Assembly (NCBI GenBank): GCA_021805735.1
Contig: JAJZEE010000018.1
Location: forward strand, 1-48,188
DNA from: Bacillota bacterium
Lineage (GTDB): Bacteria > Bacillota > Bacilli > Alicyclobacillales > SLC66
Direction: 5' to 3'
Length of the DNA: 48,188 nt
Every line of letters starts with the position of its first letter. The first letter of the stretch is position 1. Of this stretch, positions 1-8,469 are shown in pieces. A program made the position numbers and the translations under genes. Below the pieces are notes generated by a model. It was given only the letters and a program-made list of their open reading frames with translations, was not told the DNA's origin and ran no database searches.

Positions 1-17
1 GATCTGGGGATGATGGA

Positions 18-605
18 GTGGATGTCGAAGAAGCGCTGAAGGATGTGCGGTTGATCAAGGGTTTGGTGGCGCAGGCACGGGGAGAAATGTTCAGGGGAGG
101 CGCACCATTCTTTCTGATTTGGGGAGTCGTTTGGATGATTGGCTATCTGCTGCCTATCGCTGGTGTGCTGGACAGTTGGCAAGGCCCCCTGTGGATAGGT
201 CTGGATCTCCTCGGATTTGCGGCGAGCGTCATCGTCGGCGCAAGGATTGGTCGGCGGATTGGGCCAATGCCCTACCTGGCGCGCAAGTGGATGTGGTCCG
301 GCTTGGTGGTGCTGGGGCTTGCCGCGTGTGCAATGGTCCTGACTGGACACGGTCATACGGGAGGGAACGGGGCCGCTATCTTCATCTGGCCGCTGGCGAT
401 TGGCGCTTGGTACGCTTTAGCCGGAGTGTTCTCCGAGTCGCCGGGATTTCTCTTTTTAGGGTTGTGGCTTGCAGTTGTCTCAATCGTTGCGCCCTTTCTG
501 CCAGTTGCTTATCCAGCGCAGTTGGCGGCAGTAGCGGTGCTTGGCGCAACTGCGATGATTGGCAGCGGCATATATGGACTGAAACGTCATGGCTCCCATG
601 GATGA
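18..605 (+). CDS. Multi-pass membrane protein of unknown function
   Basis: The 195-aa product has about five hydrophobic stretches (roughly residues 29-50, 60-75, 90-107, 120-138 and 143-185) separated by short polar turns, so it should be an integral membrane protein. I recognise no catalytic motif. The GTG at 18 is taken as the start, but the frame stays open to the window edge, so the protein could begin further upstream. The stop overlaps the start of the downstream winged-helix gene by 17 nt, which indicates translational coupling. A small membrane protein paired with a one-domain regulator is a common stress or permease-like arrangement, but no substrate can be inferred. Confidence 0.7.
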   Translation: MDVEEALKDVRLIKGLVAQARGEMFRGGAPFFLIWGVVWMIGYLLPIAGVLDSWQGPLWIGLDLLGFAASVIVGARIGRRIGPMPYLARKWMWSGLVVLGLAACAMVLTGHGHTGGNGAAIFIWPLAIGAWYALAGVFSESPGFLFLGLWLAVVSIVAPFLPVAYPAQLAAVAVLGATAMIGSGIYGLKRHGSHG

Positions 606-918
606 GAGGATCCTTCACGAGATCGACGACACAATCCACGCCAAAGCCCGTTTGGGGATCATGTCGGTCCTTCTCACAGAGCAGTCAGCCTCATTCACCT
701 TTCTGAAAAGCGCCCTTGGGCTCACGGACGGGAACCTGGGAAACCATGTCCGCATCCTGGAGGAGGCTGGCTACATCACGGTTCAGAAGGCGTTTGCGGA
801 GCGGAAGCCGCGCACCACATGCCAGGCTACGGAGGCTGGTCGGAAAGCCTTTCTTGAGTATATGGAGACCCTGCAGTTGCTGTTCGAGGCAACGAAGCAT
901 GGCGATCGGGCCACCTGA
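589..918 (+). CDS. Winged-helix transcriptional regulator
   Basis: This 109-aa protein is a single winged helix-turn-helix domain of the HTH_34/MarR-like type. Residues about 20-60 read as helix, turn and recognition helix (LGLTDGNLGNHVRILEEAG), followed by a basic wing (AFAERKPRTT) and a C-terminal dimerisation helix. The family typically represses a neighbouring membrane protein gene. It overlaps the upstream membrane-protein gene, so the two probably form one transcript and the regulator may control its own operon. No ligand-binding domain is present. Confidence 0.85.
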   Translation: MAPMDERILHEIDDTIHAKARLGIMSVLLTEQSASFTFLKSALGLTDGNLGNHVRILEEAGYITVQKAFAERKPRTTCQATEAGRKAFLEYMETLQLLFEATKHGDRAT

Positions 919-1000
919 TCGCCGACTGGCGTGATAACAAGGCAACGCGGCCATCGCTTCTTCTCTCTGGACGAGAGGCGACAATACGTGGGCGTGTGAG

Positions 1001-1030
1001 TTGCCGCCGGTTGGACAAATATGCTATACT
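1001..1030 (+). promoter_or_regulatory. Predicted SigA-type promoter of secG
   Basis: A TTGCCG -35-like element (1001-1006) lies 18 nt before TATACT (1025-1030). The TG at 1022-1023 makes an extended -10. A GGAGGTGAG ribosome-binding site (1047-1055) follows, directly before the GTG start of secG. No experimental support; read by eye. Confidence 0.45.
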
Positions 1031-1060
1031 GACTTCGATTGCATGTGGAGGTGAGTACGT

Positions 1061-1297
1061 GTGCTGACGGCGGCCAAGATCATACTCGTGATCATTGCCA
1101 TAACGATCATCGCGGTCATTCTCCTCCAATCGGGTCGCAGTGCAGGACTTGGCGCCATTACGGGGGGCGGAAACGAGGTGGGGAATTCGCGCCGAAACAA
1201 AGGCACGGATCCTTTGCTGGCCAAGACCACCATTGTTATAGCGGTGCTATTTTACGGTGTCGGAATCTGGATTGCCTGGATGGTTAGCCACTCCTGA
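1061..1297 (+). CDS. secG: Preprotein translocase subunit SecG
   Basis: The 78-aa protein has the SecG layout: an N-terminal membrane helix (about residues 4-22, AKIILVIIAITIIAVILLQ), the conserved LLQSGRSAGLGAITGG loop, and a second membrane helix (about 55-74). SecG is an accessory subunit of the SecYEG channel that assists SecA-driven export across the cytoplasmic membrane. The GTG start sits 5 nt after a strong GGAGGTGAG site. In Bacilli secG usually opens a cluster with an esterase, rnr, smpB and ssrA; that order is kept here, interrupted by extra genes. Confidence 0.95.
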   Translation: MLTAAKIILVIIAITIIAVILLQSGRSAGLGAITGGGNEVGNSRRNKGTDPLLAKTTIVIAVLFYGVGIWIAWMVSHS

Positions 1298-1338
1298 TGG
1301 ACGTGGGTCGCAAGATGATGATCAGTACTCCAGACTTC

Positions 1339-1360
1339 AGTGCCGCCCATGGGCGGCACT
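1339..1360. terminator. Bidirectional intrinsic terminator
   Basis: AGTGCCGCCC (1339-1348) and GGGCGGCACT (1351-1360) form a perfect 10-bp stem with a 2-nt centre. Only a short T run follows. It lies between convergent secG and the minus-strand beta-helix gene and could serve both. Confidence 0.65.
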
Positions 1361-1403
1361 TTGCGTAGGATCGATATAAAGTCGATTACGGACGGCAATA
1401 CTT

Positions 1404-2087
1404 TCACTGCACCCACCGCGCGGACGCGTGTGGAGTTCCGCCGAGGCCGGGTGACGCGACAAACGGCAGCAAGTCCGCTTCATACTGGTTTCTGACCACT
1501 TGCCCGGCGCGTACGTAGCGCCCGGCTGGAACTTCAACTCCCGATACAAATGCGCCGGCGTCGACAACGCAGTTCTGGCGCAGACAGGCGCGCTGTACGA
1601 TCGCATTCGGACCGATCCAGGCGTCCGTTTCGATCAGTGCAGGACCGATGATCTGCGCCCCCTCCTCAATGCTGACGCGTTCGCCCACATACATCGTATA
1701 CGCTTGACCTGAAACCGTCACGCAGGCCAGTCCTGGGTGCGGCGCCGATATGTCAGTGTGTGTCGAGATATCCTGAATGGCGCATAGCAGTGCAGCGCTT
1801 CGCTCAATACGACTCTTCGAACCGATATAGACTGATGCGCCGACTGGACAATGGATGAGCGCCCGCTGATCGATATGGGCGTCTCTGGCGAAGTCCATTC
1901 TGCCCTGGGAAACGCCTGATCTGGGTCGAGTGTCGGCCGCTGGGTGAGACAACAGTTCATTGTCTATACTGAAGTGGTGGGGATCGTCATCTCTCTCTGT
2001 CAGTTGGTGCAGGTACTCGCGAAATAAGTGCGCGGACATCGCGCCTGTTATGAAGGCGATCGCAAAATGGGCAAAGGTGTGACGCAT
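1404..2087 (-). CDS. Left-handed beta-helix (gamma-carbonic anhydrase-like) protein
   Basis: The 227-aa protein starts with a hydrophobic segment (about residues 5-20) that may be a membrane anchor. From about residue 70 to 210 it shows hexapeptide-repeat character (ARDAHIDQRALI, VGASVYIGSKSRIERSAALL, GPALIETDAWIGPNAIVQRA, CVVDAGAFVSGVEVPAGRYV), typical of the left-handed beta-helix fold of gamma-carbonic anhydrases and acyltransferases. The three metal-binding histidines expected of an active gamma-carbonic anhydrase are not all obvious, so enzymatic activity is uncertain. It is transcribed convergently to secG and divergently from the esterase gene. Confidence 0.7.
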   Translation of the reverse strand: MRHTFAHFAIAFITGAMSAHLFREYLHQLTERDDDPHHFSIDNELLSHPAADTRPRSGVSQGRMDFARDAHIDQRALIHCPVGASVYIGSKSRIERSAALLCAIQDISTHTDISAPHPGLACVTVSGQAYTMYVGERVSIEEGAQIIGPALIETDAWIGPNAIVQRACLRQNCVVDAGAFVSGVEVPAGRYVRAGQVVRNQYEADLLPFVASPGLGGTPHASARWVQ

Positions 2088-2176
2088 CGTATCCCTCCTT
2101 CATCGTTTGCGTCGGATGCGCATTTATGTTGTGATACTTGTAAGGATTTCATCCAAGACCAGATCGGAGGGCGCTG

Positions 2177-2926
2177 ATGCAGACTCGGGAGCGGAATCGG
2201 GAAGCGTATGTGCACAAGGGTGGACGCACAGGTCTGTTGCTGATTCATGGATTCACTGGATCTCCGGGAGAAATGCGCCCGCTTGCAGAGCATCTCGCGC
2301 AGGAGGGGTATTCGGTAACCGTACCTATTTTGGCGGGGCACTGCTGTACTGTGGAAGAGATGAATCGCACCAGTTACAGCGACTGGATTCAGTCCGCGTA
2401 CAACGCGTATACGGAGCTGGCCTGCTCGACAGATCGCATCATCGTGGTCGGACATTCCATGGGAGGTCTGATTGCCGTATATCTGGCGAATCGTTACAAA
2501 GTTGCGGGCGTGGTAAGTGTGTGCACTCCCATCCACTTTGTCAATTGGGGAGCGCGGCTGGCGCCCGTGATCGGTCTTTTCAAACCTGTACACACGGGGC
2601 GATCCACGCGCAATCCGGAAGTCAATCAGTATCTGGGCGGCTACGATGCCATGCCGCTGCGCGCGGTGCGCAGTTTGACAAGGCTGCGCAATATTGTCAG
2701 GGATGAACTTGGCTCTCTCCGGACGCCGATTCTCGTGCAGCAGGCGCGCTATGACATGACTGTACGGCCCTCGAGCGCACAGTATATCTATGATCATGTC
2801 GGCAGTGAAAGTAAAGAAATCAGATGGTATGAGCGGTCTGGTCACATGTTGCCGGTTGACGTGGACCGCAAAGAGGTCTGGGCGGATGTGTTGGCACTGG
2901 TCCGCCGTGTTGAAAGGGAGTCTTAG
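2177..2926 (+). CDS. est: Carboxylesterase, Est30/YvaK-like
   Basis: The 249-aa alpha/beta hydrolase has the oxyanion-region motif LLIHGFTGSPGEM (about residues 23-35) and the nucleophile elbow GHSMGG with Ser94. The likely triad is completed by Asp193 (QQARYDM) and His223 (SGHMLP). Cytosolic carboxylesterases of this size in Bacilli hydrolyse short-chain esters. In the family a GHG follows the cap entry, whereas here GHCCTVEEM is seen. A GGAGGG ribosome-binding site precedes the ATG. The stop is one base before the rnr GTG start, so est and rnr are probably cotranscribed, as in Bacillus. Confidence 0.9.
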   Translation: MQTRERNREAYVHKGGRTGLLLIHGFTGSPGEMRPLAEHLAQEGYSVTVPILAGHCCTVEEMNRTSYSDWIQSAYNAYTELACSTDRIIVVGHSMGGLIAVYLANRYKVAGVVSVCTPIHFVNWGARLAPVIGLFKPVHTGRSTRNPEVNQYLGGYDAMPLRAVRSLTRLRNIVRDELGSLRTPILVQQARYDMTVRPSSAQYIYDHVGSESKEIRWYERSGHMLPVDVDRKEVWADVLALVRRVERES

Positions 2927-2927
2927 T

Positions 2928-5636
2928 GTGATAGAAGAAGAGTCAGTGCTCGAATTTATGCGCGAGAAAGCCTATCGCCCGCTGACATTTGCGGAATTGG
3001 AAGAGACTTTTGGGGTGCGCGACACCCCCGACAGCGCCTGGTTAGAGGAATTGCTCGCTCGCATGGAAGAGGAAGGCGTGATCGTGCGCACTCGCACAGA
3101 ACGGTATGGCGCAGCGGAACGGATGGACCTCATTGTCGGGCGTCTGCAGGTAAAGGCGCGCGGGTTCGGTTTCGCGATTCCTCTGAATCGTTCTCTGTCC
3201 GACTTTTACATCGCTGCCGCGGATCTCGCAGACGCCATGGACGGCGACCGGGTACTCGTCCGGCCGATCAAGGGAGCGGGCGGCGCAAGGCAAGAGGGCG
3301 AAATCATTCGCGTGTTGAAACGCGCCCACCATACGATCGTGGGAGTCCTGTCGACGCATATCGGCTATGGATTCGTCCAGCCAGACGACAAGCATTTGAC
3401 GCAGGATGTATTTGTCGCCGACGAGGATCTCCTGGGGGCGGTGGACGGACAAAAGGTGGTTGTGGAGATTACCGAATACCCCACTGTTGGAAGACAGAGC
3501 GCCAATGGAAAGGTGGTTGAGATCCTCGGTTTTCCCAATGACCCAGGCGTCGATATCCTGTCGATTGTGCGCAAATATGGACTCCCGCAAACATTTCCTG
3601 ACGATGTCCTGCAGGAAGCGGAGCGCATCCCGCACGCGCTTTCAGCGGCGGATCTGGAAGGGCGCAGGGATCTGCGCGGGGAAGTTGTGGTCACGATCGA
3701 TGGACCTGACGCCAAGGATCTGGATGATGCGGTCCATCTTAAAAGGTTGCCCAATGGCAACTATCTGCTTGGTGTGCACATTGCCGACGTATCCTATTAT
3801 GTGCGTGAGGGATCTGCTCTGGATCGGGAGGCGCTTACCCGCGGCACCAGCGTGTATCTGATCGACCGTGTGATACCGATGCTGCCGCCGCGCCTGTCAA
3901 ATGGGATCTGTTCGCTCAATCCGCAGGTGGATCGACTCACGATGACTTGCGATATGGAATGGTCGCCAAGTCTTGAGCTTGTTCGCCACGAAATATATCC
4001 GTCTGTGATCTGTTCCAGTGAGCGCATGACGTACGGAGCGGTGCGCGATATTCTTGCCGGAACGGACGCAGAGGCAGCCGAGCGGTATCAGGACCTTGCA
4101 CCCATGTTTCGCGACATGGAAAGTTTCGCTCTCCGGCTGCGCCAGCGGCGCATGGAACGGGGCGCCATCGATTTCGATTTCGCCGAGACAAAGATCAAGG
4201 TTGACGAATGGGGCAAGCCGCTGGACATCGTCAAACGCGAGCGCGGTATCGCGGAAATGATCATTGAAGAGTTCATGCTGGCCGCCAATGAGACGGTCGC
4301 CGAGCATTTTTTCTGGATGGAAGTACCGTTTCTCTATCGTGTTCATGAACCGCCCGCGGTCGAAAAAATGGTGTTGCTGAACGAATTTGTACACAACTTT
4401 GGTTACCACCTGAAAGCGGCCGGCAACATCCATCCGCGGGCGCTCCAGGATCTGCTTACGCATGTGCGGGGCAGGGCGGAAGAAGTGGTGGTCAGTCACG
4501 TTATGTTGCGTTCCCTCAAGCAGGCGCGTTATGCGGCGGAAAGTCTGGGCCATTTCGGCCTGGCGGCTGAGTACTATTCACATTTTACCAGTCCGATCAG
4601 GCGCTATCCGGATCTGATGATTCATCGGGTCATTCGGGAAGTGATTGCGCAGGGTGCGCTGTCGGAAGAACGGTATGCGTATCTGCAGGCGATCATGCCT
4701 GAAGTCGCCGCAGAGTCGAGTGAGCGAGAGCGGACGGCGGTCGACGCAGAGCGGGAGACAGATCTGGTCAAGAAAATCGAGTTCATGCTGGACAAGGTCG
4801 GTGAAGAGTTTGACGGCATGATTTCGGGTGTGACCGGATTTGGACTGTTCGTACAATTGGACAATTCCGTCGAGGGCTTGATCCATGTCAGTTACCTTGA
4901 TGATGACTACTATCATTACCACGAGAAGCTGCACGCGCTGATTGGCGAGCGCATGAAGCGCGTGTATCGGATCGGAGACCGCCTGCGCGTGCGAATCCTC
5001 AGTGCCAGTAAGGAGAGTTTGTCTATCGACTTTGCGCTGGTGGCGAAGCTCCAAGGTGACGAACCGACATGGATTGACGATGAATCCCACGAGACAGGGT
5101 TCGGCGGAGGTCGCAAGGCAGGCTACGCTGGAGGCGGCAAGGGCAACAGGGCCGGAGCGGGAGCGGGTGGACGCGACGGCAGTGAGCGTAAGGCAGGCTA
5201 CGCTGGAGGCGGCAAGGGCAACAGGTCCGGAGCGAGAGCGGGTGGACGCGACGACGGTGAGCGTAAGGCCGGCTTCGGCGGAGGACGCAAGAGCAGCGGG
5301 TCCGGAGTGAGAGCGGGTGGACGCGACAGCGGTGAGCATGCGCGTGGAGCGACTCCAGGTCGCGGAGCAAAACGGACTGACGGATCGACCTCGATCACGG
5401 GCAGGAGTCCACGTTCCGGGATATCGGCTTCAGGGCGCGCACCCGCATCGGTTGGCACAGGTGCATCCAGACAATCGGGGCATATGTTGCCGAGTACAGG
5501 CGGTTATTCGCAGGACATTGAGGCGAGGCGTGTCGTTGCCGCGCGGAAAAAGCGCGAGCGTCAGGCGTTGCAGGATATCGAGGTGACAATCGGCGCTCCT
5601 GTGAAGGATAAGGCCCGGCGTCGTCGCCACCCCTGA
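2928..5636 (+). CDS. rnr: Ribonuclease R
   Basis: A 902-aa 3'-5' exoribonuclease of the RNase II/R family. It has an N-terminal winged helix (about 1-65), cold-shock domains (about 70-220), the RNB catalytic domain with the acidic metal-binding motif DAKDLDDAV (residues 261-269), and an S1 RNA-binding domain (about 620-710). RNase R degrades structured RNA and works with SmpB-tmRNA on non-stop messages. I chose the GTG at 2928 because GGGAG lies 7 nt upstream and it directly follows the esterase stop; an upstream frame extension would overlap est deeply. Unusual: the C-terminus beyond the S1 domain is about 190 residues of Gly/Arg/Lys-rich sequence with tandem repeats. Confidence 0.95.
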   Translation: MIEEESVLEFMREKAYRPLTFAELEETFGVRDTPDSAWLEELLARMEEEGVIVRTRTERYGAAERMDLIVGRLQVKARGFGFAIPLNRSLSDFYIAAADLADAMDGDRVLVRPIKGAGGARQEGEIIRVLKRAHHTIVGVLSTHIGYGFVQPDDKHLTQDVFVADEDLLGAVDGQKVVVEITEYPTVGRQSANGKVVEILGFPNDPGVDILSIVRKYGLPQTFPDDVLQEAERIPHALSAADLEGRRDLRGEVVVTIDGPDAKDLDDAVHLKRLPNGNYLLGVHIADVSYYVREGSALDREALTRGTSVYLIDRVIPMLPPRLSNGICSLNPQVDRLTMTCDMEWSPSLELVRHEIYPSVICSSERMTYGAVRDILAGTDAEAAERYQDLAPMFRDMESFALRLRQRRMERGAIDFDFAETKIKVDEWGKPLDIVKRERGIAEMIIEEFMLAANETVAEHFFWMEVPFLYRVHEPPAVEKMVLLNEFVHNFGYHLKAAGNIHPRALQDLLTHVRGRAEEVVVSHVMLRSLKQARYAAESLGHFGLAAEYYSHFTSPIRRYPDLMIHRVIREVIAQGALSEERYAYLQAIMPEVAAESSERERTAVDAERETDLVKKIEFMLDKVGEEFDGMISGVTGFGLFVQLDNSVEGLIHVSYLDDDYYHYHEKLHALIGERMKRVYRIGDRLRVRILSASKESLSIDFALVAKLQGDEPTWIDDESHETGFGGGRKAGYAGGGKGNRAGAGAGGRDGSERKAGYAGGGKGNRSGARAGGRDDGERKAGFGGGRKSSGSGVRAGGRDSGEHARGATPGRGAKRTDGSTSITGRSPRSGISASGRAPASVGTGASRQSGHMLPSTGGYSQDIEARRVVAARKKRERQALQDIEVTIGAPVKDKARRRRHP
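5112..5336 (+). repeat. Three tandem 75-bp repeats in the rnr 3' end
   Basis: Units begin at 5112, 5187 and 5262. Each encodes 25 residues of the type RKAGYAGGGKGNRxGAxAGG followed by RDxxE. The first two are nearly identical and the third has diverged. They lie in frame inside the basic RGG-like tail of RNase R and probably add RNA-binding charge. The same part of the chromosome holds in-frame repeats in the PfkB-like kinase and smpB genes. Confidence 0.9.
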
Positions 5637-5668
5637 GGTCGCCGTCATCATCTCCGGACACACTTGCG

Positions 5669-6856
5669 TCACAATTTTTCTGCGACTAACGTAAATGTCT
5701 TGGGGATGCCGATGTCATCAATTTTGTGATTCGGTTCTTCATGCAGGAGCACAACACGCAGGCCTGCATGCGCGAACGCAGTCACGATTTCACCCAATGT
5801 CCATTTGCGGAGACGGACTTTGTGACTCTCCTGTTCAACATATTTTGTATACGCCACGTCTGTTTCCTCCAGCGCGGAGGAAAAATAATTGCCGGTCACT
5901 TTGTGCTTATGCCCCTTTGAAGTGATCAGTTTCGTCGATACCGGATGAAAATCGTGCAGGACGAGTCGTCCACCGCTCTTGAGAACATCGGAAACGACGC
6001 GAGCAAGCGGCGCCAAGTCGATGAAATAGTGCAGAATTCCCAGTTCCATGACAACAGCATCATAATCTTGTGACCGATGCTCTTGCGGTAGATGGAGTAC
6101 GTCCGCTACGATATAGTTGATGGCGACGCCTGCGGCTTCGGCGAGTTCGCTGGCGTACCGGGCGTTCTCGGAAGATATGTCGACGACGGTCACAGACGCG
6201 CCAAGCACCGCCATGGCCACCGCCTTGCTGCCGTGAGAGCCGAGCAGATTGATCACTCGCCGGCCGCGCAATTCACCCAAATAGACACCGAACGGCAACA
6301 GGCGGCCTGCAGGATCTTTGTGGATGCGTTCCGCGGCCTCACGAGGAGTGCCGTAGCGACTCGTCCATGCTGCATAAGCGCTGTGAGTCCAGGCGACTCT
6401 ATTTTGCGCGTTCATGGAGGACTGCATGCTTTGCAGGCGGACGCCGATCGCGGTTTGCCACGCGTCTGGCAGGGTGTTGTCGGATCTGTAGGCTTCGATG
6501 GACCGTACCCAAAGCGCCCGTTTCTCGAAGGTGATGGCGACTCGGTCGGGGTCTGTCACGATGACCGTATTGAATGCGCAGTGAATGCGGACCATCACAC
6601 TACGAAAGAAGAACGAAAATTCGGCCGTTCCGCGCCCGCTTTCAATCGCGCTTGGATTGTACTGGCGAAACCTGGTGTGCGCCGTCTGAAGCAGATCCCA
6701 TTGGATCAAAACGTCAATGGCGTCGACGCAGCTTATATCCACGCCAAGCAGTGCAAGGCCTGCACAGCCGTCGATGGTATAGGGGATTGAATATTCATCA
6801 AAGTGGTTGGCCAATTGGGCCACAACGGTCAAGAGGGATTGATCCTGTTCGGACAT
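5669..6856 (-). CDS. Nucleotidyltransferase-like / SAM methyltransferase fusion
   Basis: The protein (395 aa from the ATG at 6856; a GTG at 6865 is the alternative) appears to be a two-domain fusion. Residues about 10-130 resemble the minimal nucleotidyltransferase fold seen in aminoglycoside-nucleotidyltransferase-like proteins (YTIDGCAGLALLGV, then DAIDVLIQW), although the usual GG-S motif is altered. Residues about 195-395 form a class I methyltransferase with motif I INLLGSHGSKAVAMAVLG, an acidic strand end VTVVDIS and a motif-IV-like VMELGILHY. The substrate is unknown. GGAG lies 11 nt before the ATG but only 2 nt before the GTG, hence the start chosen. It is convergent with rnr, with only a 32-nt gap. 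Confidence 0.7.
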   Translation of the reverse strand: MSEQDQSLLTVVAQLANHFDEYSIPYTIDGCAGLALLGVDISCVDAIDVLIQWDLLQTAHTRFRQYNPSAIESGRGTAEFSFFFRSVMVRIHCAFNTVIVTDPDRVAITFEKRALWVRSIEAYRSDNTLPDAWQTAIGVRLQSMQSSMNAQNRVAWTHSAYAAWTSRYGTPREAAERIHKDPAGRLLPFGVYLGELRGRRVINLLGSHGSKAVAMAVLGASVTVVDISSENARYASELAEAAGVAINYIVADVLHLPQEHRSQDYDAVVMELGILHYFIDLAPLARVVSDVLKSGGRLVLHDFHPVSTKLITSKGHKHKVTGNYFSSALEETDVAYTKYVEQESHKVRLRKWTLGEIVTAFAHAGLRVVLLHEEPNHKIDDIGIPKTFTLVAEKL

Positions 6857-7074
6857 GCCCTGCACAACTCCGATCTATGATGACTGTGTCAGTCGCGGGT
6901 GTCCGCCTGAGCTATTGATGGCACAAGTGTGTTCTCGATATGCTTTTCCATTATAAATGAAGCGGCGAGTCCTCACACGGTTTGGAGGATCCTGGGGAAC
7001 GTTGTTCCTTTGGGAAGGTTCGGTTCCGCGGCTAGTGCAGAGGATCGATGACAGTCTGATAGGGGTGTATACGT

Positions 7075-8343
7075 GTGCGACGAGTGATGGCTGTGGGTGA
7101 AGCATTGATCGATTTTACCGCACTGGACGTGAATGTACCGGTGGGGGAGGCTACGGCATTTGCGCGCAATCCCGGTGGTGGACCTGCCAATGTGGCGGTG
7201 GCAATCGCTCGCTTGGGCGGTCATGCCGGAATGATCGGCTGCGTGGGCGGGGATCCTTTTGGAGAGTTTCTGCTGCGGACATTGGCTGATTATGGGGTCG
7301 ATACCCGACATGCGCGAGCTATACCAGGATACAGTACCACGCTCGCGTTCGTGGCGCGACACAAGGGTGAACCGGATTACTTTTTTGTGCGGAATCCAGG
7401 CGCCGACGTGATGCTTTCTTCTGAACACGTGGCAAATGCAGACATCGATGGGCAAACCGTCCTGCATTTTGTATCCAATGCGTTGGCAGCGCTCCCGATT
7501 CGGCAGACATTGCTCGAGTTGATGGCGCGGACAAAATCTGCCGGGGGATGGCTCAGTTTTGACGTCAATCTGCGTCCTGCTTTCTGGAGCGGATCAGATT
7601 CGCTCGAGCAGGCGAAGCACTGGTGTGAAGTGGCGTTCGCGCAGGCTGACATTGTGAAGGTGAACCTAGACGAGCTACTGTGGCTCACCGAGCAGGATGA
7701 TCGGGCGGCGGATGGCCAGGGGCGTCGGGAACTGGGGGCGCACCAGGGTGCGGACGCGGGTGGCAGCGCGCGCCGCGATGTGGCGACGGACGCCGAGACG
7801 GCGACGGCCCACGAGGCGGCGACGGCCCACGAGGCGGCGACGGCCCACGAGGCGGCGACGGACCGCGAGGCGGCAACGGACCGCGAGGCGGCGACGGCTC
7901 ACGAGGTAGCGACGGCTCACGAAGCAGCGACGGCCCACGAGGTAGCGACGGCTCACGAGGTAGCAACGGACCGCGAGGCGGCGACGGCCCTTCGTGCGTT
8001 GGCCGATCGAATACCTGGAATTTGCGTATGCACGCTTGGCGCACGCGGCGCTATGGTGTTGCATCGAGAGTGGGGTTCGCCTGTGATGGTTCAGGCGCCG
8101 CGTATGCAGGTGGTGGATACGACGGGTGCAGGCGATGCGTTCATCGGCGCGTTATTGTTTCGCTTAAGTAGGGACAGTGCGGATGTAAGGAATTTGCATA
8201 GCCGATCCGCAGACGAGTGGGCTGCGGACCTCCATTTTGCCATCCATGCGTCAGCGATCAGTGTGACTCGACAGGGCGCCATGGCGGCCATGCCAACCCT
8301 TGCGGAAGTGCAGCAGCAGATGGCGGCGGCCAAAGAAGCATAG
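7075..8343 (+). CDS. PfkB-family carbohydrate kinase (fructokinase-like) with repeat insertion
   Basis: This 422-aa ribokinase-fold kinase has the N-terminal signature NPGGGPANVAVAIARLGG (about residues 32-49) and the C-terminal DTTGAGDAF motif with the presumed catalytic base Asp354. Family members phosphorylate sugars such as fructose using ATP. A normal PfkB fructokinase is about 310-330 aa. The excess here is a hydrophilic insertion at about residues 215-305, most of it a 6-residue tandem repeat. The insertion sits before the strand of the nucleotide-binding half, so the core can probably still fold. The GTG start has AGGGGTG 7 nt upstream. Confidence 0.9.
   Translation: MRRVMAVGEALIDFTALDVNVPVGEATAFARNPGGGPANVAVAIARLGGHAGMIGCVGGDPFGEFLLRTLADYGVDTRHARAIPGYSTTLAFVARHKGEPDYFFVRNPGADVMLSSEHVANADIDGQTVLHFVSNALAALPIRQTLLELMARTKSAGGWLSFDVNLRPAFWSGSDSLEQAKHWCEVAFAQADIVKVNLDELLWLTEQDDRAADGQGRRELGAHQGADAGGSARRDVATDAETATAHEAATAHEAATAHEAATDREAATDREAATAHEVATAHEAATAHEVATAHEVATDREAATALRALADRIPGICVCTLGARGAMVLHREWGSPVMVQAPRMQVVDTTGAGDAFIGALLFRLSRDSADVRNLHSRSADEWAADLHFAIHASAISVTRQGAMAAMPTLAEVQQQMAAAKEA
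7801..7998 (+). repeat. In-frame 18-bp tandem repeat in the sugar kinase gene
   Basis: Ten 18-bp units (7801-7980) and one degenerate unit (7981-7998) encode ATAHEA, ATDREA or ATAHEV hexapeptides. Unit variants are scattered rather than graded, as expected from slipped-strand or unequal-crossover turnover. The reading frame is preserved throughout. Copy number probably varies between strains. Confidence 0.95.
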
Positions 8344-8469
8344 ATCACGCAGAGGCAGGAATATAATGGAACGTGCCTGTATAACCGATAAATATCGGCA
8401 GATGGCAGGAAGGCGGTATAGCAGGAGGGCCATACCGCGAATCCTAAGTATGAATGGACGTGGTGAGAA

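Noticed and set aside
7675-8064. Long reverse-strand open frames across the kinase repeat
   Set aside because: They consist of Arg/Pro-rich translations of the 18-bp repeat in the wrong frame; the forward PfkB frame explains the region.
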